Shown: piece after piece, positions 26,359 through 35,682 of the stretch
How the letters are laid out: the number at the start of each line of letters is the position of its first letter
Position numbering within the stretch: position 1 is the stretch's first letter
Source: UBA5239 sp040391785
Lineage (GTDB): Bacteria > Verrucomicrobiota > Lentisphaeria > Victivallales > Victivallaceae
Length of the DNA: 64,000 bases
NCBI GenBank assembly: GCA_040391785.1
Contig: JBEBXH010000018.1
Coordinates: 11,365-75,364 of the forward strand
Direction: 5' to 3'
Notes under the pieces: model-generated
The model's input: only the letters and a program-made list of their open reading frames with translations
Told to the model about the DNA's origin: nothing
The model's database searches: none
Position numbers and translations under genes: made by a program

Positions 26359-27201
26359 TCAGTTGGCCGGGGTGCCCTGGTCGGCCCTGAAGCCGCGCCA
26401 GTGGACAGTTTTGTAGCGGTCGTTCATGGAGCCGGGCACGCTGCCGTCATTGTTCGAGAGCCCGAGCAGGTCATTGACCGAAGATGCCGCGGCATGCCCA
26501 TCCACATAAACGAGGTTGGTCATGGCGCCCCCCATACCGCTGGTCAGCGTAGCCGTGTCGGCCGTGCCGAGCGTCCGGACATCACCTGCCCCGCCGTGGC
26601 GGAAACGCAGCCGGTAACACGCCTCCGCGTGATTCGTGTAAAATAAACGGTTTGAATCCCCCGCGAACATCGCCTGCGACGCCTGTGTCAGCGCACTGAG
26701 TTTCCGGAACATGTACCTCGTAGCATAGCTGGGCAGGTCGGACGTGAAGCCATTCACTCCGCTCAAACCGGTATTGATGGCATAATGCGACGACTCGAAA
26801 CCCGTGGCACTGAATCCGGCCGCCTCCGCCGGGCACGACAATGAATTCCCCACCGTAGGATAGCCCATGGCCACGGAATTGTAATATCCGTTGTATTTCA
26901 GGTCAACAGGAGCGGGCACGGTGGCGGAAGTGAACCAGCCGGCATTGCGGTAAACCAGAATCTGTACCCACGAAGTATTTACCCCGGTGCCATATTGACC
27001 GGGCACGATCCAGTCGTCATAGTCCGCGGAATACATTCCCTGGGATGTACCCAGTTGTTTGAGGTTGCTGAGGCATTGCGAAGCATACGCCCGCTGGCGT
27101 GCCTTGTTCAGCGCCGGCAGCAGCATTGCCGCCAATATCGCGATAATCGCGATCACCACCAGGAGCTCGATAAGTGTAAAACGGAATTTTCTGATTAACA
27201 T
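26359..27201 (-). CDS. Pseudopilin-like protein, module B
   Basis: The 280-residue protein has leader MLIRKFR followed by FTLIELL, the hydrophobic helix and NKARQRA. The residue at -1 is Arg instead of Gly, and Glu is at +5. The C-terminus carries VDGHAAASS, but the preceding His spacing is longer than nine because of an insertion (about 30 residues between HGG and DGHA). The frame is open much further upstream, but the start at 27201 is fixed by AAGGAGG 8 bases before it and by the leader. It overlaps the ROK gene's end by 7 bases and is followed after 13 bases by the 865-residue enzyme-like gene. Confidence 0.88.
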   Translation of the reverse strand: MLIRKFRFTLIELLVVIAIIAILAAMLLPALNKARQRAYASQCLSNLKQLGTSQGMYSADYDDWIVPGQYGTGVNTSWVQILVYRNAGWFTSATVPAPVDLKYNGYYNSVAMGYPTVGNSLSCPAEAAGFSATGFESSHYAINTGLSGVNGFTSDLPSYATRYMFRKLSALTQASQAMFAGDSNRLFYTNHAEACYRLRFRHGGAGDVRTLGTADTATLTSGMGGAMTNLVYVDGHAAASSVNDLLGLSNNDGSVPGSMNDRYKTVHWRGFRADQGTPAN

Positions 27202-28457
27202 GTGATTTCCTCCTTGTTGAGTATCTTTTTTGATTTTGACGTATGAGATGGCCGCTTGACCGATAATTCGTTCAGGTGTTCCTCGCCCAGCAAACAGCCG
27301 GCGGCGTTGGCCATCAGCTCCGGGCCGGCGCTTGAGCTGCGGATGCCGGTGGCGATCGGAACGTTGCGGAAGCCGTAACTGCTCATTTTGTAGCGGACGA
27401 CGTTCAGCGTACACGCCGGGACGCGCGACGTCCACTGCGGCAGGAAGATCGCTTCGGGATTCAACAGATAGGCGAGGTTCAGGACCGCATCGCCGATATA
27501 CGAAAAACATTCGCCGACCAGCTGCTCCACGAACTTGTCACCCCCCTCGATGGCGCTGACAATCTGCGGCACCGGAATATAATTCCAGTCACGCAGGTAT
27601 TGGTCGGGAATCCGGAACTTGCGCCCGCGCCGCGCCGCCGCAATCACCTGCTGTCCGATCAGCCCAAAAAGCGCGTGACTCTGCAAGATCCCCGTCCGCC
27701 CGTCCTGCACCGGAATGTTGTCCTCGGTGACCTTGAGGTGTCCGAGTTCCCCGCTGTACATCTGCCAGCCCCGGTAAAGTTGCCCGTTGAAGAACATCCC
27801 CGCACCCAGCCCGTCGTCGATCGTGATGAAATTATCCATATCCGCGGCCGCGCCGAATTTTTTCTCCATCACCGCCTGGATATGGCTGGTGTTGATCAGG
27901 AACGAATCCAGTCCGCAGTGTTCGCGGAAATATTCCTTGATATTGATATCCGCCTCGACGAATGCCTGCGAATAATAGACCTGCCCGGACTCGAAATCCA
28001 CAAATCCCGGCAGCGCAATACCGATCCCCAGAATCGACTCTGCCCCGACCTGCTGCATCAGCGAAATGGTTTTCTGGCGCAGTTCCCCCAGGAAACGCTG
28101 CTGCATCCGCCCCTCGTGAAGCAACGGACGGCTGTCGACCTCCTCCCGGGCAGCGTTCAACAACACAAGCCGGGGTTCCTCCAGCGTCAACGCCGCACCC
28201 AGCGTATAAAACAAATCCTTGCGGATATGCAATCCAAACGGGCTGCGCCCCGCTTTGCCGTTGATGTTTTCCTGTTCGAAAAGCAATCCGGCGTCAATCA
28301 TGCCATTGACGGTCTCGGTAATATTATTTTTGCTGAGGTCGAGCCGGATGATCAATTCACCGCGCGAAATGCCCGGCGACGAATAAACCGCCTGAAGTAC
28401 CTGCAGATATTTCCGCCGGTACGTTTTGCTGCAATTGATCAATCCTGTCAAGTTCAT
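27195..28457 (-). CDS. ROK-family transcriptional regulator of module B
   Basis: The protein of about 420 residues has an N-terminal winged helix-turn-helix (about 10-70; SRGELIIRLDLSKNNITETV) and a ROK (NagC/Mlc/XylR-type) sugar-sensing domain. The ROK core is recognisable at GIGIALPGFVD (near 150) and DDGLGAGMFFNGQLYRG...GELGHL (near 225). The zinc-binding CxCGxxGC motif expected after GELGH is absent, and the DxGxT phosphate loop is not seen, so it is a sensor and not a kinase. ATG 28457 is preferred over 28469 because GGAAACAG precedes it and the promoter leaves almost no leader for the other. It is probably repressor of its own operon (pseudopilin and 865-residue protein) and perhaps of divergent module C. 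Confidence 0.85.
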   Translation of the reverse strand: MNLTGLINCSKTYRRKYLQVLQAVYSSPGISRGELIIRLDLSKNNITETVNGMIDAGLLFEQENINGKAGRSPFGLHIRKDLFYTLGAALTLEEPRLVLLNAAREEVDSRPLLHEGRMQQRFLGELRQKTISLMQQVGAESILGIGIALPGFVDFESGQVYYSQAFVEADINIKEYFREHCGLDSFLINTSHIQAVMEKKFGAAADMDNFITIDDGLGAGMFFNGQLYRGWQMYSGELGHLKVTEDNIPVQDGRTGILQSHALFGLIGQQVIAAARRGRKFRIPDQYLRDWNYIPVPQIVSAIEGGDKFVEQLVGECFSYIGDAVLNLAYLLNPEAIFLPQWTSRVPACTLNVVRYKMSSYGFRNVPIATGIRSSSAGPELMANAAGCLLGEEHLNELSVKRPSHTSKSKKILNKEEITC

Positions 28458-28484
28458 TACTGTTTCCATTTTTCCTTGACATTA

Positions 28485-28513
28485 ATTATATGAGCCGCGC
28501 CCGGTTCTGTCAA
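28485..28513 (-). promoter_or_regulatory. Consensus promoter of the ROK operon
   Basis: On the minus strand TTGACA (28513-28508), 17 bases, TATAAT (28490-28485): an exact sigma-70 consensus. Transcription near 28478 leaves about 20 bases before the preferred ROK start. Confidence 0.8.
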
Positions 28514-28779
28514 CACTTTTCAAGAATTAATCCAAAAAAATGCAAAATTCGGCAATATTTCATCCCAATTTGGGAACAATTCAGATCATGCACAGATTTC
28601 CGGCAGATTGAACAGCCACCCCGAACACGAAGGCGCGCGGAGTTCCTCGCGTTATAAAACTTGTACACAACGTGCATTATAATCTCATTTTATATATTTT
28701 CATTATATATTATTATGAACATCTCATATGATTTTAAGCTTTTTATCATTAATTTTATTAATTATTATAGATTATGCTA

Positions 28780-28808
28780 TTGACAGATTCAGGGGAAGCC
28801 GTTATAAT
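28780..28808 (+). promoter_or_regulatory. Consensus promoter of the module C regulator
   Basis: TTGACA (28780-28785), 17 bases, TATAAT (28803-28808). It lies inside the open frame that begins at 28728 and therefore rules out that early start. The next ATG, at 28833, has AAGGA 7 bases upstream. Confidence 0.85.
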
Positions 28809-28832
28809 AGTAATAAAAATAAGGAAATTAGT

Positions 28833-29993
28833 ATGATTCTGGAAAAAGATTGCGGCACCGCCCTGAAAGAGAACAGCGACAAACCGCTGTACCGTCAGGT
28901 GGCCGATCAATTGCTGGCACTGATTGCCGAGCAGAAACTGCCGCCGGGCGCCCAGTTGCCGCCGGCCAAGGAACTGCAGAAGTATTTCAATGTCAGCGCG
29001 ATCACCGTGGAAGCCGGAATCCGCTTGCTGGTCAAGGAGGGGTATCTACGCCGCCGTCCGCGCCTGGGGACGTTTATCTGCGACAATCCGCCGGATATTG
29101 AGCACGAGAAAATCATGTCGGAGAACACCATCGGCATGACGATCAAAGTGATCTTCTGCCACATCGCGCCGGCGGATATTTACTGGTCGCTGGTGTGGGA
29201 TGAACTGGTCACGGCCGCGCCGTTTCTGAACTGCGACAAATCGTTTGCCATTCTCAATTCGCACGAGTTCAGCGACGCCGAACTGCAGCGCTACGCGGGC
29301 GGTTGCGACGGCGTGGTGCTGTGCGGTTATATCCCCCTTGAACTTGTCAAATTGCTGGAAAAGAAAAAGATGCCGTTTGTGATGATCGGCGGGTTGAATA
29401 CCGGCGCGCCGCCGCCATCCTACGCCGATTCGGTGCAGCACGACGAAATTCACCGCGCCTATATTTCCACGCGTCATTTGCTGGAACTCGGACACCGCAA
29501 CATCGTCTGCGTGGTCGGCCCCTCCGGCAGCCGCCTGGCCGAGGAACTCACTGCCGGTTTCCAGCAGGCGATGCTGGAATACAAGATTCCGCGCGAACAG
29601 CATTATATCGAAACGATCGAGGCCCATACGGTTGAGGAAGGGCAGCAGGCGGGGCTGCGGATCCTGACCCGGGTGCCGCGCCCGACCGCCGTCAGCGCCT
29701 GCGACGACCGCCTGGCAATCGGCGTTTACAAAGCGGCCACGCAGATGGGGTTCAGCATCCCGGAGCATTTGAGCCTGATCGGCTGCGGCGGCCTCGAAAT
29801 CGGCAAGGTGATCACGCCGGAACTGACCACGATGCCGAGCCATCCGCGCCGTTCGGCCAAAATCGCGCTGGAAAAACTGTTTGCCCAGGTTTTCGATCCC
29901 AAACACAAGCGTTCAGCCACGATCCTGCGTTTCGACGAGCTGGAAATCGGCGGCTCCACCCGCTTCATCCGAAGCGAGGACGGAAATCTCTGA
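28833..29993 (+). CDS. GntR-HTH/LacI-sensor chimeric regulator (AraR-like layout)
   Basis: The 386-residue protein has an N-terminal GntR winged helix (about 15-80; PLYRQVADQLLALIAEQKLPPGAQLP) joined to a periplasmic-binding-protein-like sugar sensor (about 95-380; HLLELGHRNIVCVVGP and ALEKLFAQVFD are typical of LacI/GalR). This is the architecture of AraR, the arabinose repressor of Bacillus. The start is set by the promoter inside the longer frame. It is followed by a sodium:solute symporter, a pseudopilin and a GH39-like enzyme on the same strand, so it probably controls them in response to a released sugar. The ligand is unknown; arabinose or another pentose is only a guess. Confidence 0.88.
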   Translation: MILEKDCGTALKENSDKPLYRQVADQLLALIAEQKLPPGAQLPPAKELQKYFNVSAITVEAGIRLLVKEGYLRRRPRLGTFICDNPPDIEHEKIMSENTIGMTIKVIFCHIAPADIYWSLVWDELVTAAPFLNCDKSFAILNSHEFSDAELQRYAGGCDGVVLCGYIPLELVKLLEKKKMPFVMIGGLNTGAPPPSYADSVQHDEIHRAYISTRHLLELGHRNIVCVVGPSGSRLAEELTAGFQQAMLEYKIPREQHYIETIEAHTVEEGQQAGLRILTRVPRPTAVSACDDRLAIGVYKAATQMGFSIPEHLSLIGCGGLEIGKVITPELTTMPSHPRRSAKIALEKLFAQVFDPKHKRSATILRFDELEIGGSTRFIRSEDGNL

Positions 29994-30054
29994 AAAAGAT
30001 ATCCGATTCAAGCCGATAGAACTGTAAGAATTAATCGCAAATTAAGGAATATAA

Positions 30055-32352
30055 ATGTCGATCCTGATTTTAATAATTGTCTTCATACCGCTGGCCGGAA
30101 TTCTGGCGGCGGCGTTTTATTCACGCAGATACGTGCGCGACGTGGCCGATTATCTGGCCTCCGGGCGCGTGGCCGGACGTTATGTGATCAGCGTGGGCGA
30201 CCTCACGGCCGGGCTCTCGGTGATCACGCTGGTGGCGCTGTGCGAACAGAATTACCAGTGCGGCATGGCGATGGGATTCTGGAACACGCTGACGATGCCG
30301 CTGGCGATGTTCATGTCGCTGACCGGTTACTGTGTGTACCGTTTCCGGCAGACGCGGTGCCTCTCGGCCGGACAGTTTTTCGAGCTGCGCTACAGCCGCT
30401 CGTTCCGCATTGTGGCCTCGATCATCCGCACGCTGGCGGAGATGGTGACGAACGCGATCGGGCCGGCGGTGGCGGTGCGCTTTTTCATTTATTTCCTCGG
30501 CATTCCGCACAAAATACCGCTTTTCGGGCTGCAGATTCCGACGTACGGGGTGCTGGTGGCGATCTTGCTGATTCTGGCGCTGGCGATCATCTGGCCGGCG
30601 GGGCGGATTTCGCTGCTGATTACCGACTCGATTCAGGGAATCATCAGTTACCCGGTATTCGTGATTTTCACCGTATTCGTGCTGACGCAGATTTCATGGT
30701 TCCAGGATGTGGCGCCGGTAATGCTGGACCGTGCCCCCGGCGAGAGCTTCCTGAACCCGATGGATATCAAGGACCTGCGTGATTTCAACATTTTCGCGCT
30801 GATCGTGACCATGACCGCCTCGGTGCTGAACCGCGCCGCCTGGATCGGCAACGACACCACCAGCTCCGGCCGCACTCCGCACGAACAGAAAATGGCCAGC
30901 ATTCTCGGCACGTGGCGCAACGGTTTCGCCCAGACCATGATGATCCTGATCGGTATTTTCGTCATCACCTTCATGCTCGGCAACCGCTTCGCCGGAGACG
31001 CCCATGAAGTACGCTTGAACCTGACCGACAAAGTCGCCGGCGAAGTGGTTGCCGGCGAAAATGTCCGCGCCCGAATCAACGCCAATGTCGCTGAACTGGC
31101 CGTGCCCGCCCATATCATCGGAGTGGATCCGCCGTATTCGCGCACCAGCAGCCCCGACACCGTGTTCCTGGATGCCACCTACGCCGCGATTCAGGCCGAA
31201 AAAGTCGAAAACGGCAACGCCATGTTTCAGGAATTCCGTTCGCTTTATTATCAGATGATCATGCCCGTGATGCTGAAAAAAGTGTTCCCGCCCGTCCTGA
31301 TCGGCCTGTTTGCGCTGCTGATGATCATGCTGCTTCTCTCCACCGACGACACCCGCATTTTCAATGCCTCCAGCACCATCGTCCAGGATATCATCATGCC
31401 GTTCAAAAAGAAGCCCCTGACGGTGAAACAGCATATCCGCTACCTGAAAATCTGCTCGCTGGGGGTGACGCTGTTCTTCTTTGTGGTGTCGCTGTTTTTC
31501 GCGCAGCTGGATTATATCAATATGTTTGTGATCATCATGTGCGCGGTGTGGCTGGGGTCGGCGGGGCCGATTCTGGTGGGCGGACTTTATACGAAGTTCG
31601 GGACGACCTGCGGGGCGTGGTGCGCGCTGATTTTCGGCTCGGGGCTGTCGATCCTGGGGCTGATCTGCCAGCGCAATTGGGCCTCGCTGATTTATCCGTG
31701 GCTGGACCAGTGCGGCTATGTGAATTCGCTCAGCCTTTTTCTGGAAACGGTATCGTCACCGTTCAATCCGTACATCATCTGGACGATGGACCCGATCAAA
31801 TTTCCGATCAACTCCATGGAAATTTACTTCATGTCGATGGTGCTGGGGGTGGCGGCGTATATCATCGGCTCGCTGATTACCTATCGCGAGCCTTTTAACC
31901 TCGACCGCATGCTGCACCGCGGCATCTACAGCGACGAAGGCGAAGCGCCGAAAAAGGAATCCTGGACCCCCCGCGCCATTTTCCGCAAACTGATCGGCAT
32001 CACCGACGAATATACCACCGGCGACAAAGTCATCGCGTGGAGCGTATTCTGCTGGTCGCTGGTTTACAGTTTCGGCATCATGTTCTGCGGCGTGATCATC
32101 TGGAACGCGGTCAGCCCGTGGCCGGCGGAGCGCTGGGGCGTCTATTTTTTCATCACCACCATCGTGGCGGCGCTGACCGTCGGCACGGTGTCGACGATCT
32201 GGTTCCTGATCGGCGGCATCATCGACATCAAAGCGCTTTTCCGTGACCTCGAAGCGCGGGTAGCCAACCCGTTGGACAACGGCCGCGTCGAGGGCCACGT
32301 ATCGCTGGCCGACAAAGCACACTTTGAAGAAATCGAACACAAAGACCAATAA
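30055..32352 (+). CDS. Sodium:solute symporter family transporter (long form)
   Basis: The 765-residue inner-membrane protein has about 14 hydrophobic segments and the SSS-family core in the first 300 residues (DLTAGLSVITLVALCEQNYQ, LSAGQFFELRY, ISLLITDSIQGI). SSS members import sugars, amino acids or carboxylates with sodium. At 765 residues it is well above the usual 500-600: a hydrophilic insertion of about 85 residues lies between two membrane segments (about 320-405), and the C-terminal extension has further helices. AAGGA precedes the ATG. It lies 61 bases after the regulator and 14 before the pseudopilin, so it probably imports the product of the module C enzyme. Confidence 0.88.
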   Translation: MSILILIIVFIPLAGILAAAFYSRRYVRDVADYLASGRVAGRYVISVGDLTAGLSVITLVALCEQNYQCGMAMGFWNTLTMPLAMFMSLTGYCVYRFRQTRCLSAGQFFELRYSRSFRIVASIIRTLAEMVTNAIGPAVAVRFFIYFLGIPHKIPLFGLQIPTYGVLVAILLILALAIIWPAGRISLLITDSIQGIISYPVFVIFTVFVLTQISWFQDVAPVMLDRAPGESFLNPMDIKDLRDFNIFALIVTMTASVLNRAAWIGNDTTSSGRTPHEQKMASILGTWRNGFAQTMMILIGIFVITFMLGNRFAGDAHEVRLNLTDKVAGEVVAGENVRARINANVAELAVPAHIIGVDPPYSRTSSPDTVFLDATYAAIQAEKVENGNAMFQEFRSLYYQMIMPVMLKKVFPPVLIGLFALLMIMLLLSTDDTRIFNASSTIVQDIIMPFKKKPLTVKQHIRYLKICSLGVTLFFFVVSLFFAQLDYINMFVIIMCAVWLGSAGPILVGGLYTKFGTTCGAWCALIFGSGLSILGLICQRNWASLIYPWLDQCGYVNSLSLFLETVSSPFNPYIIWTMDPIKFPINSMEIYFMSMVLGVAAYIIGSLITYREPFNLDRMLHRGIYSDEGEAPKKESWTPRAIFRKLIGITDEYTTGDKVIAWSVFCWSLVYSFGIMFCGVIIWNAVSPWPAERWGVYFFITTIVAALTVGTVSTIWFLIGGIIDIKALFRDLEARVANPLDNGRVEGHVSLADKAHFEEIEHKDQ

Positions 32353-32366
32353 AGGAGAATACGCAA

Positions 32367-33089
32367 ATGGAACAGAGAAAGCAATTTACCCTCATTGAAC
32401 TCCTCGTCGTGATCGCGATCATCGCCATCCTCGCCGCCATGCTGCTGCCCGCCTTGAACAAAGCCCGCCAGAAGGCCCAGGCCACCAAATGCCTGAGCAA
32501 TCAGAAACAGTGCAGCATGGCGCAGCGCCTGTACATGGACGATTTCGATGAGAACCTGTATTGCCGCGAAACGCAAGGCGGGTCCGACTACAATCCGCCG
32601 TGGGGCAAGATGATGTCTGAACGAGGCTATATTACCGGCATCAAGGTTCTGCACTGTGCCAATTTCACCCTTACTCCGGCATTCAACCCCAACGATTGGT
32701 TCCAATCGTATGCGGGAGTGATGGTCGGCTCGGGTAGTTCTTCGGTGGATTTCAAGCAAAAAGCAAGAACTTCGATCAAGCCCTCGGAATTGTTCATGGG
32801 CGGCGACGGCGCCAGAATTTCCGCCACCGCATCGCTGCCGGATTACCGGATGAGTACCGGAACTTACGTTTCCGGACGTTCCGTACCGGTTTTCTGGCAT
32901 AGCGGTACCGCCAATATGTGGATGTACGACGGCCACGCCGAGCCGATCCGCTTCCACGATATCCGCGGCTGGAGCAATTCCAAAAACAGCAAAATAAAAT
33001 ACCACAATTCGTCCTACGCCGGTTATTATTACACCTTTTCCGGGGCGATTCTCGATAATGATTTCGCCACCAATGTCACTTTATTATAA
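32367..33089 (+). CDS. Pseudopilin-like protein, module C
   Basis: The 240-residue protein has a short leader MEQRKQ, then FTLIELL with the hydrophobic helix and NKARQKA. Gln occupies -1 in place of Gly. The C-terminal His is followed nine residues later by DGHAEP, the H-X9-DG motif. AAAGGAG lies 9 bases before the ATG. It is placed between the symporter gene and the GH39-like gene (14 and 15 bases away). The middle of the protein is unlike the other three copies, which suggests locus-specific partners. Confidence 0.88.
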   Translation: MEQRKQFTLIELLVVIAIIAILAAMLLPALNKARQKAQATKCLSNQKQCSMAQRLYMDDFDENLYCRETQGGSDYNPPWGKMMSERGYITGIKVLHCANFTLTPAFNPNDWFQSYAGVMVGSGSSSVDFKQKARTSIKPSELFMGGDGARISATASLPDYRMSTGTYVSGRSVPVFWHSGTANMWMYDGHAEPIRFHDIRGWSNSKNSKIKYHNSSYAGYYYTFSGAILDNDFATNVTLL

Positions 33090-33104
33090 CGAAAGGAAAA
33101 CAGC

Positions 33105-35681
33105 ATGAAATATCTGATCGCACTTTTTTGCCTGATGGCGCTGGCCGTGAACGGCGCGGAAATCGTCAAACTCGATTATCCCGCGCAAGTCCGCGCCGGT
33201 GAGGAACTCAAACTGGTCATTCACACCAAAGGCGCTCCCGGCGAAACCGTGGTTTATGAGTTCAACGGCGAAACGCGTACCGCGCCGCCCGACATGATTT
33301 ATTATCCGGCCGCCGACTACAAAACACAGTATTCCAAAGTCGACGGCGGCGCAATCACCAGCGCCAGCAAATACCACACGCTCTGCACCATGCCGTTTCC
33401 GCAGGACCAGAACAAATACACCGTGTGGGTCCGCTACAGCGACGGCCCTGTGTGCCTGCGCCGCTCCGAAAAAGAACTCAAGTGGTCCTGGAAGGCCCCG
33501 GCAAAGATGGAATGGGTCAACCTCGGCAGTTATGACGCCGCTACCGTGGGCCCGGCCCTGTCGGTGATGGGCTCGCCGAAAGAACCCTTCGCCAGGGTCG
33601 AGGCCGTGATGCTGACTACAGCGGATGCCAAGGCGTTCACGCCCGGCGCTTACCCCCCGAATATTTTCAGCTGGAAGCCCGGCCAGTCCGCCATCGGCAA
33701 ACATGAACTGAAAATCAAGGTAAACAGCGCCGAACAGACCATCAAATTCGAAGTCACCGGCGCAGCGGGAACCGCCGGAAAACAATTCACCATCCCCGCG
33801 GACCGCCAGCTCCCGCTCGAACCGGCGAAATTGAATACCGATCCCGCAAATTACCCGCTGTTTAACTTTTTCAATGACAGTTACCGCAAGCAATTGGCTG
33901 CTAATCCGTTCAGGCTGAAATTCAATGACAAATTCATGCTGCCGCTGAAATCCAACGAGTACCAGAAACTCGCCGACACCGTCGAATTCGATATCGGCAA
34001 GAAGGTCGCCGGCCTCGCCTTTCTGCTTACCGAATACTGGCAGGGCGAAGTGAATCAGGAAATGGCGCATTTCGTGGTCAAATATGAGGACGGTACCAGT
34101 GTGAGAATTTCGCTTCGCGAGGAGGTTGAAGTCTGCGGCAGTTTGCGCAACCGCAACCCGCAGGGCGCGATCTTCGCCGGGATCGTCAACTCCGAATCCA
34201 TCGAATACCACCTGACGATCCTGCCGTGGGTGAATCCGTCGCCGGAAAAGACGATCAAATCGCTGGTGTTCTCGAATGTCCGCACGGTTTTTTCCGAGGC
34301 GGAAAACAAGATCATTCCGTTGAATGTAAGTGAAGTTTCGTCGCAAATCCTCCTGAGCCTGGTCGGCCTGACCGACAAAGCCGATGTGGCCGCGCTGGCC
34401 GCCGCCATGAAACGCGGTTCCGGGCAGAACACGGCTACCGCCGATATCACCATCGATTACGGCCGCGCCGGCGGCAAAATCCATCCCGCTGTGTTCAGTA
34501 CCAACGAAACCGGCGTCATGACGGCCAACGATGTGGATTTCGACCACTACCTGAAGCAGATGAAAGAGATCAACTGCAAGAATTTCCGTTTTCACTCCGG
34601 CTGGAACCTTGAAATGGTCTATCCGAATAAACTGGACAAACCCAACTATGAGCCGCTGGTGAAAACCATCCGCAAACTGTACGCGACCAACCCTGAATGG
34701 CAGGTCATGATCTGCTTCAACTCCATACCCAAATACCTCGATCCGAAAACCGCCGAGGGGCGCAAGCTTTTCGCCACGCTCTGCGCCGACCTGCTCCGCG
34801 AGCTGAATATCAAGCGCAAGCTGAACGTCAAATACTGGGAAATTTACAACGAAGTCTATTTCAAGAAAATCGATGAGGACCGGGCGCTGTGGCACATGTA
34901 CAACGAAGCCGCGGAAGCCATGCGCCAAGTCGATCCCTCCATCAAAATCGGCGGTTATGCGCCGTGCTGGCCGGTGCTCGGCAATATCCGGGACTTTTAC
35001 CGGCATTGCCACAAAAATACCGATTTCATCAGTTACCACAAATACCTGACCGGTTCCGCGGCGACCGCCACGGACTATATCATGAAGCAGACCAATTCCT
35101 TCGCCGAAGACGCCCGCAAAATCCGCCAGATCGCCGCGGAAATCACCCCCGGCAAACCCATTGAACTGGCGCTGACTGAATACAACATCAACTTCAACTG
35201 GCAACCTCATGATCCGCGTCAGGCCACCTACGTCGGCGCCGCCTGGCTGGCCTCGGTGCTGAACCACCTGATCCGGGCTGATGTGGAAATCGCGCAGACA
35301 TGGCATTCGCGCAGCGGCGGCACCTTCGGGCTGATCTCCCGCGAGGGCGAAATCCGGCCGATGGGCAAGCTGCTGGCTGTTTGCAACAACTACATCAGCG
35401 GCGATTACGTCTGGACACAGAGCTCAAACGCCGATATCGAATGCCTCGGCTTCCGCAACGATAAAAATGCCGGGTTCCTGCTGGTCAATAAATCCGATAA
35501 AACGACCCCGGTGACGATCTCGGTGCTGAATCCGCCCACGTTCAAGGAAAATTTCATCGTTCCGGCCGGACAGGCCTTCGCGATCACCGAAGCCGGATTC
35601 AACGTTTCGCAAAGCGCGTTTCCGCAGGAATTGAAGCTGGCCCCCTACGAAACGCTGGTCATCGTCAATCCGTTGAATTGA
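33105..35681 (+). CDS. Secreted GH39-like (clan A) glycosidase
   Basis: The 858-residue protein has a signal peptide (1-18, MALAVNGA), beta-rich N-terminal domains (about 20-440) and a clan A TIM barrel (about 445-760). The acid/base pair is seen as YWEIYNE with Glu583, and the probable nucleophile is Glu692 in LALTEYN, the spacing and context expected for GH39 or GH51-type retaining enzymes (xylosidases, arabinofuranosidases, iduronidases). A C-terminal beta domain follows. The substrate is not readable, but the AraR-like regulator would fit a pentose-containing glycan. It is the last gene of module C and its stop abuts a convergent phosphoesterase gene. Confidence 0.82.
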   Translation: MKYLIALFCLMALAVNGAEIVKLDYPAQVRAGEELKLVIHTKGAPGETVVYEFNGETRTAPPDMIYYPAADYKTQYSKVDGGAITSASKYHTLCTMPFPQDQNKYTVWVRYSDGPVCLRRSEKELKWSWKAPAKMEWVNLGSYDAATVGPALSVMGSPKEPFARVEAVMLTTADAKAFTPGAYPPNIFSWKPGQSAIGKHELKIKVNSAEQTIKFEVTGAAGTAGKQFTIPADRQLPLEPAKLNTDPANYPLFNFFNDSYRKQLAANPFRLKFNDKFMLPLKSNEYQKLADTVEFDIGKKVAGLAFLLTEYWQGEVNQEMAHFVVKYEDGTSVRISLREEVEVCGSLRNRNPQGAIFAGIVNSESIEYHLTILPWVNPSPEKTIKSLVFSNVRTVFSEAENKIIPLNVSEVSSQILLSLVGLTDKADVAALAAAMKRGSGQNTATADITIDYGRAGGKIHPAVFSTNETGVMTANDVDFDHYLKQMKEINCKNFRFHSGWNLEMVYPNKLDKPNYEPLVKTIRKLYATNPEWQVMICFNSIPKYLDPKTAEGRKLFATLCADLLRELNIKRKLNVKYWEIYNEVYFKKIDEDRALWHMYNEAAEAMRQVDPSIKIGGYAPCWPVLGNIRDFYRHCHKNTDFISYHKYLTGSAATATDYIMKQTNSFAEDARKIRQIAAEITPGKPIELALTEYNINFNWQPHDPRQATYVGAAWLASVLNHLIRADVEIAQTWHSRSGGTFGLISREGEIRPMGKLLAVCNNYISGDYVWTQSSNADIECLGFRNDKNAGFLLVNKSDKTTPVTISVLNPPTFKENFIVPAGQAFAITEAGFNVSQSAFPQELKLAPYETLVIVNPLN

Positions 35682-35682
35682 G

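Larger units (their letters stand above)
28458..28832. other. Regulatory region between divergent modules B and C
   Basis: These 375 bases contain no credible gene. They hold two consensus promoters pointing outward (28485-28513 minus, 28780-28808 plus), an AT-rich stretch around 28678-28775 that could act as an UP element, and a TTGTACA site at 28661-28667, the kind of half-site bound by GntR-type regulators such as AraR. The leftward frame that opens at 28469 and the rightward frame that opens at 28728 do not change this, as their first codons are not used in my model. Confidence 0.7.

Noticed and set aside
26359..27510. Long form of the module B pseudopilin starting at 27510
   Set aside because: The first 103 codons overlap the ROK gene out of frame; the AAGGAGG before ATG 27201 and the prepilin leader fix the start.
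33084..35306. 740-codon open frame on the minus strand opposite the GH39-like gene
   Set aside because: It is the antisense shadow of a GC-rich gene whose + strand product has a signal peptide and catalytic residues; the shadow has no start site signal and a low-complexity composition.
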